Shown piece by piece: positions 37,223 to 49,700 of a stretch of 64,000 nt of DNA. Made by a program: the position numbers and the translations under genes. How positions within the stretch are numbered: position 1 is the stretch's first letter; every line of letters begins with the position of its first letter. This stretch comes from Hemicentrotus pulcherrimus (lineage: Eukaryota > Echinodermata > Echinoidea > Camarodonta > Strongylocentrotidae), in NCBI GenBank assembly GCA_003118195.1, contig BEXV01000877.1, forward strand, positions 7,560-71,559, in the 5' to 3' direction. The notes beneath the pieces are model-generated. The model was not told where the DNA came from and ran no database searches. It saw only the letters and a program-made list of their open reading frames with translations.

Positions 37223-40200
37223 AAAAATAAGCTTTCAACAAATGATGTAGTACATGTAATTACTAGTATTGAAATAACTAGTACTGCTTGAAATTGAAAA
37301 AAAAAAAATACATGTATCTTTTGATTTGTAATTAGGCATCAAACATACACCTCAATAAGGAAACGAAATTACAAGAAAATGTAAAAATTGCATTTTTTAT
37401 AGAAATGGTACATTTAATTTGAAATTGTACATAGGAGTCCAATTCATTCACTTTTTGTCAATATAGGCATTCTCACACATCAAATACATGTATATCATTG
37501 GTACAAGTACAAACATACAATGGCTGATTGTACACAAAAAAAAACCCCTCAACACATCAAAGTCAATTGGTGTACTGCCCTTAATAAACCAGACCATTAA
37601 CAAAATTATGTCTCAAATCTCATTTTCAAAGACCCTTGTCTCAAATATAATATTTTTAAAGGTCTTGGAAGTACACATCCACAGTTATGAGACATAGCGT
37701 CTAGCTGTCATGGTATAATGTATAGTTTGGATGGATAATGGATTACAATTGAAGTTATGATGATGGAAATATTTGCTAATGCATTTAGAGATTAGAACTT
37801 TCTTTTGGTGACTGTAGCCAAGTGGGTATGCTCTATTATTGTGACTTTTAATCATCTCAAATTTACAACTAATAGAATGGGTTTATGAGATTCAACACAA
37901 AAGTACAGTTCACAACAACAGAATCACATCTTCGTGAAAATATGTTGTGTAATTATACAGAAAGAGAAAGAACTAGTTCACTCTAAAACTGATTGTCAGA
38001 GAGTCATTTGCTTGAAAATAAAACTGGCAGTTGGTCTACACTTCTGCCATCAAGCTGCTAAAATGCAGTTTTTAAATTGTGCTGAAATGAAGAGAGAAAA
38101 AAAACTTTATGGTTGACCACATATTGAAAGATGTATTGAAAGTTTAAGAGGAATGACATTTTTTTAAAGATTTTGGTTCATAATTATAGAAATTAAATGA
38201 TCAAATATCGTTTCTAAAACTGAAAAAAACTGCGACTCTGTCCAAACGCGGGAACGTTGATGCGGAAGTGGACACCTATATCTACATGAACTCTAACTTC
38301 TGGGTGGATGGAAGGAGACATGATTAAATTTGTTTCCTCAATCACGCTTCTGACATGGCACTGAAATGACTAAACATTTAACAAAAATATGGCGATTCCT
38401 ACACAAAACTTACGTTAAGTACAAGCAGATACATACACAGCTGCAATGAAACCGAAAACATTTTTAATTTAACCTCAGAATCTAACACTTACACTTAATG
38501 TGAAATAGCAAGAAAGAGCAAGAGTTGCCTGATTGAAGCGTAACAAACAAACATATAATCGAATGACAAATTTAGCATAGGTAGTCATGGCACATCATTA
38601 CAAAGGAAAAGTGCTGCCTCATATTTAACACCTTTAATTAGAGCGTAAGGCCACTCTCTCTTTCAGGAATCTTGAATAGTGCCAGGGTGGTCCATAAGGG
38701 GTCCATGGTACCTGTAACCGTGACAGGGTTAATATTGATTGTACAGTTTTTGAATAAGCAACAGGGTTCATATTCATTAAGCCTTTAATACTAAGCCTAG
38801 TTGTCAATTTACTTGTACTATAGCCTATTAAAATTAGTTGATAACTAGCTTTTACGTTTAATAAATATGGGCTCGGGTTATTGTTCATTCTCAGCCAAAA
38901 TAAATTTATGAAATATTAGACACAGTATGTTTGAAAATGCTCCAACAAATCTTAAAACCTTGGAACCCTTCAGCACGTCCATGGAGCCTGGCCACAAGGG
39001 ACGTGGTGCTTCATGCCGCATCAGCTCATACTCCTTCCATGTTCCAATTTTACAGGTTTAATTTATTGTTTATGGACCACCCTAATAGCGCCCTACTGTT
39101 TCTCACAATTCATGACTTTGGAAAACACATACAATGAAATATTCATGAAGGGCACAACGTCAACAATGATACCATATTTCATCACAATTTGTGCATTTCT
39201 TTCAAACGTGTTCAATACAATTACCACAAATATCTAATACTGCTGAGGAAGGGGTAATTGGGTGAAAATTCAATTAAAGTCGTTGCATATTTCAAAATTC
39301 ACATTCTTACAAAAAGTTGATATTATCATAAGCTAGGTTTCTACAAAGCTACTTGAGGAAATGGTTGGATTTATTACCCTTCTATTTTCAACAACGATAG
39401 ATGAGCACAAGCGCAGACTCATAGGGATACAAAAAAAAATTACCGTAGTAATGAATAAAATACAAAAATATAAACATTAGAATGAGAGTGAGGTATTTGT
39501 TGTGGTAATCATGAACATGTATATAGGACAAAGTACACAATGCATAATACTAGGTGTACTTATCATCAATTTTAAGTAGAGGAAAAGGATATCAGGAAAT
39601 AAATAATTAAAATAAACCATTGCTGTTTTCTTTCCTACTTTCTTTCCTACTGCATGCTATACCAGAAACTAGAAAAATACTTTACGTGATATGGCTTAAT
39701 GGGATTATACATAAAGGGTAATTGTACATATAAGTGTAAAGATGCTGAAAACAAATCTACCAAATCAATGTCCAAATATCTTATCTGAAGAAATTTTTTC
39801 AATGAACCCCTCCTCCCTTAAACAAGCATTAACATATTTTTTATTTTTTAAAAAATATTAAAAAATCACTTGCCAACAAGCTTTAAAATGTTTCCAGAAA
39901 CATGTATTCTTATTTGTATGTGTATTTCATTTTCTGTAGTTTTCACAGGTGATAAATGTACATTTCATCAATTATATACCTTTTTTTTAATAAAAGAGAA
40001 TAAAACTTAAAATGTGGCAAAGAAAAGATTAAAAATAATCTGAATTCCACATGCTGGAATGAGGGAAAGTATAGTTTGTACAAGAAAATGCCAAATTTTG
40101 CATACATTTTGAAAGAAAAATTATGACTTAATGATTATCAAGTAATGCACTGCACATAAAAGGTGAAAATGTCATGCTTTATGACATTATTTCAAATACT

Positions 40201-40978
40201 TTCTTAATTCCTTTTGTCATGAACTCTTTGGTTTGAATAAGAAATAAGAATGGAGGTTATACATTCTCAACGGATACTCTACATTTTGGCAAAGGAAACA
40301 ATACAGCTAACGTATATACAAATCTGAGTGTAGACTTTAAATCAGGGGCTTTTTGACACATTCAGAGGGCAGCAGCAAACAATTACAAATGTCCATATAA
40401 ATGGAAGTATTTTACACACAAAAATGCAGATTAATGCATCATAATGACAACAATAATTATAGTCGCATTTGTATAGCACTTAATATTATGTTACTAATTG
40501 CTTTACATTTTAATCATTATCATCAGGGTCATTGGATTCATATCAGTTACAAAACAATCAAATGCATTAAAAAATAATATATAATAAAACAGAAGGTGAT
40601 AAATATACATGAAGATGGAGACCAAAAAAAATAAGGGCAAAAGAGTGCTAAATGTTCGTCTCTAAATACTGGGCTCATAATGGGCTTAGTCCAATGGAAA
40701 AACGTGGCAAATACATGTACATGTCTGTCCAACAGCGTATAGACCTTCTTACATGTACATGTAGTTCAAAATGTAATGTTTATCACTCCAATTCTTGGGC
40801 TGATTTGATGCCCACAGCATGGAAAGGGTTAAACACAGTTTTCTATGAGAAATACAACCAGGGGTACAAGAAGATTTTTTTTGCTGGTTCTTGAAATACA
40901 AATATGTACTCACATATCATACAGATGAACTAAAACAAGATTGACATTATGCGGGGAGTCGGTTACAAGTACATCATC

Positions 40979-41243
40979 GGCCGGGTGGCAGAAGGGCAAT
41001 AGCGCGCGAGTGACTCGAAAACTACTTTTCAAATTATTTGTTTTATATTTAAACTGCTTTCCGTCCCGAAGATTTTTTAAAACATAAAAGACCAATGAAA
41101 ATGTTGTAGTAGAACCCACAATTTTTTTCTCGGAAATAAGTCAGTTTTATAAAAGTTTGAGGCGATTTAGTGCTAACGCCCTTCTGCTTAAAGTTTCATT
41201 ATTGATCTGAAATTTGAGCTAACGCCCTTCTGCCAGCCAGGCG
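40979..41243. mobile_element. Inverted-repeat element with GGCAGAAGGGC ends
   Basis: GGCCGGGTGGCAGAAGGGCA at the left is matched by inverted CGCCCTTCTGCCAGCCAGGC at the right. A second GCTAACGCCCTTCTGC lies internally at about 41172. The termini are CpG-rich within AT-rich surroundings. Confidence 0.5.
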
Positions 41244-41847
41244 ACGACATGTGTACAGACAGACACAAACTGAACTTTCATATTCACCTTACATTTCCCA
41301 TCTCTCTGTTCCTTATGATATCTGGGCCGTTTTTGATAATAAGGCCACTCATAATAGAACTCTCTTTTGTATATATCAATAAATAATGTAAATTTGAAAT
41401 GTACAGATGAACAAGCACAGTAAAATTTGCCACATAAATGACAATAAAAACATTTTGGTAAAATTCTTCCTAATACTGTACATCAACTCTGCAATCTAGC
41501 AAATGCTACATTCAATTTCATAACTTGAGTTGAAAGCAATGATAATAAAAGCTTATGATTCTACAAAATGCAACATATGAAACAAGTGTACATGAAGAAT
41601 AAAAAAGCTCATGATGGTAATTACATATGAAGTTTGTGTTGAAAATAAAAATACTGAAACAAACATGAAAACAAACCATTTGCTTCTTTCTAATAATTTT
41701 AGATACATATAAGAACACTGCATGTGTCTCTTTTTGTATGATAAAATAAAGAATACATGAAATAAACTATAATGCTATAATAATAACGTAGCGAGTCCTA
41801 CGTGATATATCCTTATTTGATTGTCCGAAAGGTGCAAATAACATGAT

Positions 41848-41965
41848 AAAGAAAAAAAGAAGATGAAGAAGAAGAAACAAAGCAAAAAAGGAAGAAGTAG
41901 AGGAAGAAGAAGAGAAAAGGAAGATGAAGAGGAGAAGAAGGAGAAGAAGAAGGAAAAGAAAATCC
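41848..41965 (+). repeat. (GAA)n-type purine tract
   Basis: Nearly pure purine strand of AAGAAGAAG and GGAAGA units over about 115 bp, able in principle to form triplex DNA. Confidence 0.8.
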
Positions 41966-43273
41966 AAAAGTGTTAGTAGCAAAAATACCAAAGAAAGAAA
42001 ACACAGAGTACAGTATCTATAGTTTCCCTACATCAGTTATCACACAAAATTGGAACAATTTTAGCTTTCTACTTTGTCTGCCCCTAATTGCTGAAAAACA
42101 GATTCAAGCACAATAATATATCAGAAAAAGAGTTTTAAATACAATATGTTTATAACTACCTTTCATTCTAAAAAATGCTCATGCATGTTTTGGATAGCAA
42201 CATTAAAAACAGAGCATAACATACATGGACATTGGATTTGTTCAAATCAGGTACTGACATATACTTTAAACAGAGGCAGAAAGACTTTAAAGCCATATAT
42301 CACTTGCATACCATCTGCATGAAGGTCCTTTTAATAGCTCTGGTTAATTATACAGATGTTTACATGATTCTGTTTTGAAAGTAAAGTAAGAAAGAAATTT
42401 GAAAATACCAAGCAAAATTCAGTTTCCCTTTTTCTTATTTTAGCTGGCATCAATCATTTAACGGGAATAAATTGCACATGATTAGAATTTTAAAAATAGC
42501 ATTTGATCTTGTTTTTCAATTTAAAAAATGTGCAATGCACCTATGCACAATATCTTATGAAATAATCACCCTTGCATAAAGAAACATCCCTTCACATCAC
42601 ACAATTTGACAGATATTTTACTTTAGTAGTCTCCCAAGATGACAGAAAATCTGTCATGGACTTAAGAGTCTATGCGTGCAGCTTATCTTTCAATATTTCA
42701 CTTCATCACCATGTCATAAGGATGGCCAAAACTTGTATTCTAATGACAGCACCGACACGCTTATAAAAACAGAATAAAGTTTTAACCATTGGTGATCCAC
42801 AAGATATTCAGGTCACCTTGCACAAGTTCATTGGGGTGGTTTAAACCACCAGGAAATAGCTCTATCATAGGGAACTTATCATAGATAACTAATTCCTAAC
42901 AATGCTGATCAATTTGCACTCGTATGATTGTCTCCAAAAGACATTTGCAAATACTGAGAAAAGGGATACATTATTCATGGGGTGCAGATTTGTGTCTGTT
43001 TGGAGTCCCAATGACTTTTATTCACATTTATGTGCTATAATACAGTATCAAAAGCTCTTGCGGCTCCAAACAGCAAATTGGTTCCATGGAGTTGACAATC
43101 ATGCCTATTGCAGCAATGCACCAACTACATGCGTGCAAGCCCTATGCATAGTTCACAGACACACAGACCACTGAAGCACCGCAGCAGTTGCTAGAGGTTC
43201 ACCTGACATATCAACACCTCGTGTATGCATAGTAAGACATAGTGACAAAAAGAGACGTGGTGATTTAAGATCT

Positions 43274-43456
43274 GGGCCCTGTCTTACAAAAGACTTGCGA
43301 TTGATCCAAATCAACCGCAGTCCCTCCAAATCAACCGCAATACCTCCAATCAATCGTAAGTCTCCTATCTCTCCTATCTCTTATGGACATAGTTGCGATT
43401 GATATCGATCGCAAATAAGTTGCAATTGATATCAATTCTTTGTAAGACGGGGCCCT
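43274..43456. mobile_element. MITE with GGGCCCTGTCTTACAAA ends
   Basis: GGGCCCTGTCTTACAAAAGA at the left and TCTTTGTAAGACGGGGCCCT at the right are inverted. The interior repeats TTGCGATTGATATCGATCGC-like phrases. A second copy lies at 57134..57295. This copy is within about 340 bp of the CTNNAL1 stop, probably in its 3' UTR. Confidence 0.7.
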
Positions 43457-43609
43457 AGTTATACATGTAGGTAGAAATGCTCAGAAATTCCATTCAATTC
43501 CATTCATTTGGATTAAAATTATGCTAGGTTACAATACAGTTCAAACGGCACGACTCTTCCATCTATGGGTGCTTAATCCCTCTTGGAATGGGGGTTGAGG
43601 GAGCTTGCG

Positions 43610-43795
43610 TTAGAGTCTGTCGAAAGAGTTCATTTTGTGGAGTGTTTTCTGCGCCCTCATGATTGAACCGTCGCTCATGAAGCCCGAGCTTTGGCTGAGG
43701 GGCGAGTCCATGTCGGAGCTGTTGCTATGGAGATCCATCATGGGGGGCGGTCTCCTCCATCGGGCAGTGGGGGAGTTTGGAGTGGTCACATTGTA
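43610..43795 (-). CDS. CTNNAL1: C-terminal exon of alpha-catulin
   Basis: Acceptor TTTTTAG at its right edge, then 61 codons and TAA at 43610..43612. The tail is basic and proline-rich at first (TARWRRPPPMMDL), then serine-rich (SNSSDMDSPLSQSSGFMSDG), and ends KMNSFDRL. It does not resemble the short human C terminus. Its phase (0) matches the preceding visible exon, but also a missing phase-0 exon in the gap. Confidence 0.75.
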   Translation of the reverse strand, partial: YNVTTPNSPTARWRRPPPMMDLHSNSSDMDSPLSQSSGFMSDGSIMRAQKTLHKMNSFDRL

Positions 43796-46700
43796 CTAAA
43801 AACAAAGAGGGAGGAAAAGGTGTTTAAAAGGTATCTGAAAGAAGCTAGAAATGAAATAAAGCCTTCAATATACTTCAACCCAACTTTTATATTTCTATCA
43901 TATCATTATTGTTCATGCTTTGTTCATGCTTTATTTTATCTTTGTTTTTCGACATTATTTCTATCTCCAAGTCTCCTGTTGGAATGAAATACCCTTAAAC
44001 TTAAGCCAGACAAATATCTCTCAGCAGCAAACTATTTTAATTCCAATTCATATGCATTCTGAAAGGTGCTTCTTCAAAATCTACATCTACTTTGCATACA
44101 TTTCGCCTGAGAAACTATTTTATTTTCAAAAAATAATTCTTATATGAAATTCTGTCACNNNNNNNNNNNNNNNNNNNNNNNNNNNNNNNNNNNNNNNNNN
44201 NNNNNNNNNNNNNNNNNNNNNNNNNNNNNNNNNNNNNNNNNNNNNNNNNNNNNNNNNNNNNNNNNNNNNNNNNNNNNNNNNNNNNNNNNNNNNNNNNNNN
44301 NNNNNNNNNNNNNNNNNNNNNNNNNNNNNNNNNNNNNNNNNNNNNNNNNNNNNNNNNNNNNNNNNNNNNNNNNNNNNNNNNNNNNNNNNNNNNNNNNNNN
44401 NNNNNNNNNNNNNNNNNNNNNNNNNNNNNNNNNNNNNNNNNNNNNNNNNNNNNNNNNNNNNNNNNNNNNNNNNNNNNNNNNNNNNNNNNNNNNNNNNNNN
44501 NNNNNNNNNNNNNNNNNNNNNNNNNNNNNNNNNNNNNNNNNNNNNNNNNNNNNNNNNNNNNNNNNNNNNNNNNNNNNNNNNNNNNNNNNNNNNNNNNNNN
44601 NNNNNNNNNNNNNNNNNNNNNNNNNNNNNNNNNNNNNNNNNNNNNNNNNNNNNNNNNTTAGATGAGGAGTATATAATGTATGTAGGAATTTAGGAAAACA
44701 GAAGGAATTAAAGAGGAGAGAACAAACAAAAATGAAAGAGGAAAATAAGGGGACATGGATCAACATAATATCAGAACATGATCCCAAGAGCCCTTACCTT
44801 GTTGAATGTGCTTGATTTGCCTGCTGAAGGTGACTTGGTGGTGAAGTTGAGCTGCTGACAATGGGATGGGATCTGTTCTAAGTACATCATGAGTTCACTC
44901 CGTAGTTGACAGTCTGGCACCTGCCCTACAAACTCCCGGACTGATCGGAAGAGCTTGTTGCCCTCTTCAGCAAAGTACTACAAAGAAATGATTAAGAGAG
45001 GATTGTGGTTTTGTAATGAACAAAGGTACAATCATGTACATCAATAATGGATAATATTTTATTCAACTGTGGGATGAGATCTGTTCTGGGTACTTCATGA
45101 GTTCATTTTCAGCCAACAGTCTGGTATCTGCCCAACAAACACAGATACTGATTGGTAGGGCTTGTTGCCCTTGTTGTCTTCTGTAAATCTTCAATCTGGT
45201 CTTGTCATACACTCTTCTTATCCTAATTTCAAAGTTTTTTGTAGGTGGCAGCGCAGATAAGGCATTTCCTTTCTAGCTGCCTCCTCATTCACATAAATAC
45301 TCACTTTTTTCTATATTCTTGTCCAGATCACATTATATTGTACTATTATCTTACGTAACATTTGTTTAATGTGACGATATATCTTGTGATTTTGTATGTT
45401 ATTGTATCTAAATCTTTTTTATGATGAATGGAATAAATTTGATTATCTTATCTCTTTAGCAAAGTACTGCAAATAAATTTGAAAATAAGGTGAACATGGC
45501 TTCATAAATGCAATAAAAACAAATAAGCTATGAAAAATTTATACTACAAAACTTAAGTGGATCATCATCTATATAAAGAATAAATATCATAATCTCCTTT
45601 ACTAGGCTTCTTTTTTTTTGACAGGAGGTCCAACACCATAAGCTTACACAGAATAACTACATGTATTGAATGCATTATTTTACAGACTATCATTACCAAC
45701 TATTACCATATCATCTTCTCTATGATAATGACCATCTCTATCATAATGATCATCACCAGCATCACAGTGATCAAAATCACCACCACTGTAAACATCAACA
45801 TCATCACTGCTTCCATCATCACTGTCATTATCACCACCCTTAAATCATCACTGTCATCATCACCACCATCAACATATTCAGCATAATTCTCTTCACCATC
45901 TTCTACCATTACCATGACTATCATCACCATAGCAACCACAGACATCATCATCATAATGATCATCATTACCACCATCCCCACCACCACTAAGACCAATATC
46001 ATCATTATCATCACAACATTCATCGCAACTACAGTTCTCAGGACCAACACCTATCATCACCATGGCCTTCATAAACATCACCATAGCAACCAGAAACATC
46101 ATCATCCTCCTCCTCATCATCCTCATCTTCTTACCTCTGCTTGCTTGAAGAGATCTAATGTCGTCTTGAGTGATCCTTCTCCTCTCGTGAACATATACAT
46201 GGCATAGGCCATGCTAGACATGTTCTTGGCCCTCTTAACGATGTCATTTGCTTGGTCCTCCCATTTCTCTGTCTCAGCATCCACCTCAGAGGTCAGTAGT
46301 TTGACCTCTAACCCGACCTTTGCAATCTTGGCTTGTTCCTGAAAGAAAAGTTATACATGATAAACTTTAAGCAATCTATATTTAGGCAGGACAGAATAGA
46401 TTTTGTAAGAGACAGGGAGGTGAATATATAGACGAAGAGAAGCAATATTTCAAAACAGAGAGATTTATATAAAGAGTTTTATTTTTAATCCTTAGATATG
46501 TGTACTTTATTGACATGTTTTAATGAGGAAATTGAAAAGCTTTCTCATGAATTTTTTTTTTTTAAATCCACATTCTAGGTAAACACTGAAGATATTAAGC
46601 TTTTACAGTGAGTGACTTTCTGTTTTTTGGTTGATGATAAAGTTTAAGGATTTATATTATGTATTCTTTCAAACATCCCTAAAAGAGCTCTAAGCTCTTC

Positions 46701-49700
46701 CAAGTGCTTTTTTGGTTCCAAATGTTTCTATCAGTAGGAGCAAGTTTGAATTGTTATTTATGGAAGCTTAAAAGGGTTTTGATGGAGTACTTACATGTGA
46801 AATCTCTTAGAAATATTTATATCTTCAGTTGCATTATCATGATGGCATTGAAAATGATTTTTATTTTCTGATTAAACAAATATAAAAACGCACTCTTTCC
46901 CTTTGAATTTGATTGTTTGAGTTTAATGTATGACAGCTTTGAAGGAATGTGTTTGATTTATATGATCATCGTGGATGGATATGCTATATTTCACCACAAA
47001 TGTCATTTGATGTTTTACAAAAAGGACAATAGTGCTGCTGTTAGGATTTGAACCCAGGCGATATAATTAAGATCCCCAAGACATAACCATGGCACCAAAC
47101 CACACCATATATACCCCCAAACATGTTTCAATGGATGCAACTTCCAAAGATGGCTGAAGAATCCTTCATGATCCTCTTACTAAACTCCTTGGTGAGTATT
47201 CATAAAGGGGGCTTTACTCCTGAGACCCTTTTCACAAAACCTTTTTTCAATGACAAATGACAAAAATCAGTGAAAAATCTGCTGACAACCAATCAGAAGC
47301 AAGGATTTCACTAGCTTATAACAAAAACTGTCATTAGTCACTGATGACAAGTTTGTGAAATAGGGCACAGGTTTCACTTTGTCCACTGACTTATGGAGCA
47401 CCAAGCATAAAGTGTTATGTTTTCTGTAGAAATATTTGTAACAAATATAGATCTATAACAAAATGAATGTTTAAAAAGAAGTCAAATAGTGAGAATTGAT
47501 GTGAAAATTAAAAATTTGCTTTGTTATGACATGTTTTTGTTTGATCATTTGGTGACAGAATTAAGATAATTTTTCAATGATGAAAGGAACAGTTTGACAC
47601 TCGGCACTTCATAAATCTGTTGACAAGAACTCTATCCACTTATTCAGGGTATAAACCTGGACTAAAATGAGTATACCGGCACTAGTTTCCCTTAGTTTTT
47701 TACCTGAGCGTCCAACTTGACTGGTTTAGCAGCTTTGACTGTGGTACCGTGTTTCTGTATGAGTGGGTGGGAATAGATATACACACATATGGAATGCAAG
47801 GTTAGCATGTTAGTGAAATGCAAATACTGTATGCGCTCATATATCATGAATATACCTGATAAAATATTACATGGGGAGAAAGGAGGGAGAAAATTAGATA
47901 ATAGATGCAATGAGAGATGCCTTTATATATAGTTGATCCTTCAGAGGAGAAAAGAGGAAAGCAAAAGTCAAAATGGATGTAGTAAGGAAGATTAAATTGA
48001 AGTCCCGTGGCCATCTTGTATAGTTCTTTGACCATATTGTGTAGTTCAGGGGTCAACCGGAGCTGAAAGAGCTCATCATCGACTGATGATGTAGATGTAA
48101 TGACAAATAAAATTGTTAGTTGAGAGCCAGGAGGACGTAAACTAATATCATTTTAAGGTAGGGTTTACAGTCTTCTCGCTCTCAGCAGACACCAGCAAAT
48201 ACCAGCCAAGGATAAACAATGAAGCCCCAATATAAACGTGAAGGTCTAAAGAAAAGTTGATTAAAATTGCCAGTAGAATTTTTGAAATTCATTTATCTAT
48301 TTATCTATTTATTCATGTACCTTTTCACTCACTTGATTATTTACTTACAGGTTTACTTACTTACATTTTTTTAATTTCATTAGTAATTCATTCAGTCATT
48401 CATTTAATCTTTCACTTATTTATTTATTGCAGGGGTGGCCTGTTCAATTACCGTATGCAAAACCGCTTCACAAAGGCACCCAGCAGAATAATACATTCAT
48501 CAATATAGATTTACCGTGCTGTATTGATCAGCTCATTAATAGCGGCTCAAGCATGAATACTGCAAATGGAAATGTGGATCAATGGAGTTTAAAAATATGC
48601 TACATGTATGAAGCATTTTACAATGTCACTAATGAATTCTTTTCTCTTCCACTGAATGCTAGAGTTCTATACACCCATTGGATGGATCTCTGTGCAGTCC
48701 CATATATATGTGAGGTTTCTTGTACTGAAAGAATTTATAAGCCAAATACATGTATATTATTGTACACTTCTTTTTTTTCATTATTAAGTTAAAAGTTAGA
48801 CTGTCATTACTCTACAAACAAAATCCCCAAGTTATGACCTTTCTTTGCGTATAAAGACTGAACATTGCTCAACGGCAATTTGAACAAAAGTACATTTGCT
48901 ACAGGCAAGGAATGAAAAGATGCATGTATGGACCTGAGATAAATGGTTGTTCTTGGCTATATACTAAGTGTTGACAAAATAATATGTGCTTTCATCTTTG
49001 GCAGCACAGGCAAAAAGAAAGCTTTATCATTCAAGATATCAGATGTGCTGTTGATTGCCATGAAAAATGTTGAATATGACAAGAATGGAATTAATACTTG
49101 TATGATAATAATTGTGGAGCGCCAGGAGTGTCAAATCTGATAGACATGAGCAATAAAATAACAAACCACTACTATTATTTTAATTATTTTCAATTCATAC
49201 ACATGTCACATATTACCTAAACGTACAATTGTTAGAAACTTGAATGCTGATCATTAATGCTGATCATTAATGCTGATAATTAGCTTCCGAATAAGATAAA
49301 CAGAAGGACACATGATGCAAGTCAGTAGGTAAGTATATTGGAATATAGAATAAATATTTAATATAAGAAATTATCAGGTGACCATGCTGTGAAGTTAATG
49401 TGAGATAGGTAATCCTAAAACTACTAGACATCTCTTGATCTTTATGTAATGATCTTATACTCCATTCTTCAAATAACTCTCTTCTTTCATCAGTATCATC
49501 TTCTTCTCCTTTTTTGTCTTCTTCTTCTTTTTTTCTTCCTTCCTTCTTCTTGATCTTGTTTTTCTTGTTCTCCTGTTTCTTCTTTTCCTTGTTCTTGTTC
49601 TTCTTGTTCTTCTTGTTCTTGATCTTGTTCTTCTTGTTCTTGTTCTCCTCCTCCTTCTCTTTATTTCTATTTTAACACTCCTCCTCCTCTTCTCCAGCTC

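Larger units (their letters stand above)
29154..43609. other. AT-rich stretch without a recognised gene; 3' UTRs of the two flanking genes
   Basis: Just after the LRR stop there is an AATAAA at 29487 that could end its transcript. Up to 43.6 kb I see no splice-supported exon or known protein. The open frame at 36166..36522 (118 codons) has no domain signature, and 30951..31271 is GA-rich low complexity. The minus-strand 3' UTR of CTNNAL1 should occupy part of the right end. ACATGTAC-type palindromes are frequent throughout. Confidence 0.5.

Noticed and set aside
38225..38330. Short GC-richer open frame reading TLSKRGNVDAEVDTYIYMNS and onward
   Set aside because: Only about 45 codons, with no splice sites in agreement and no recognised family. 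Probably chance or an old repeat.
45703..46207. Open frames of about 77-115 codons on both strands
   Set aside because: They are read from CAT/CAC repeats (poly-Met/Val, poly-Ile/Thr) and overlap a real CTNNAL1 exon.
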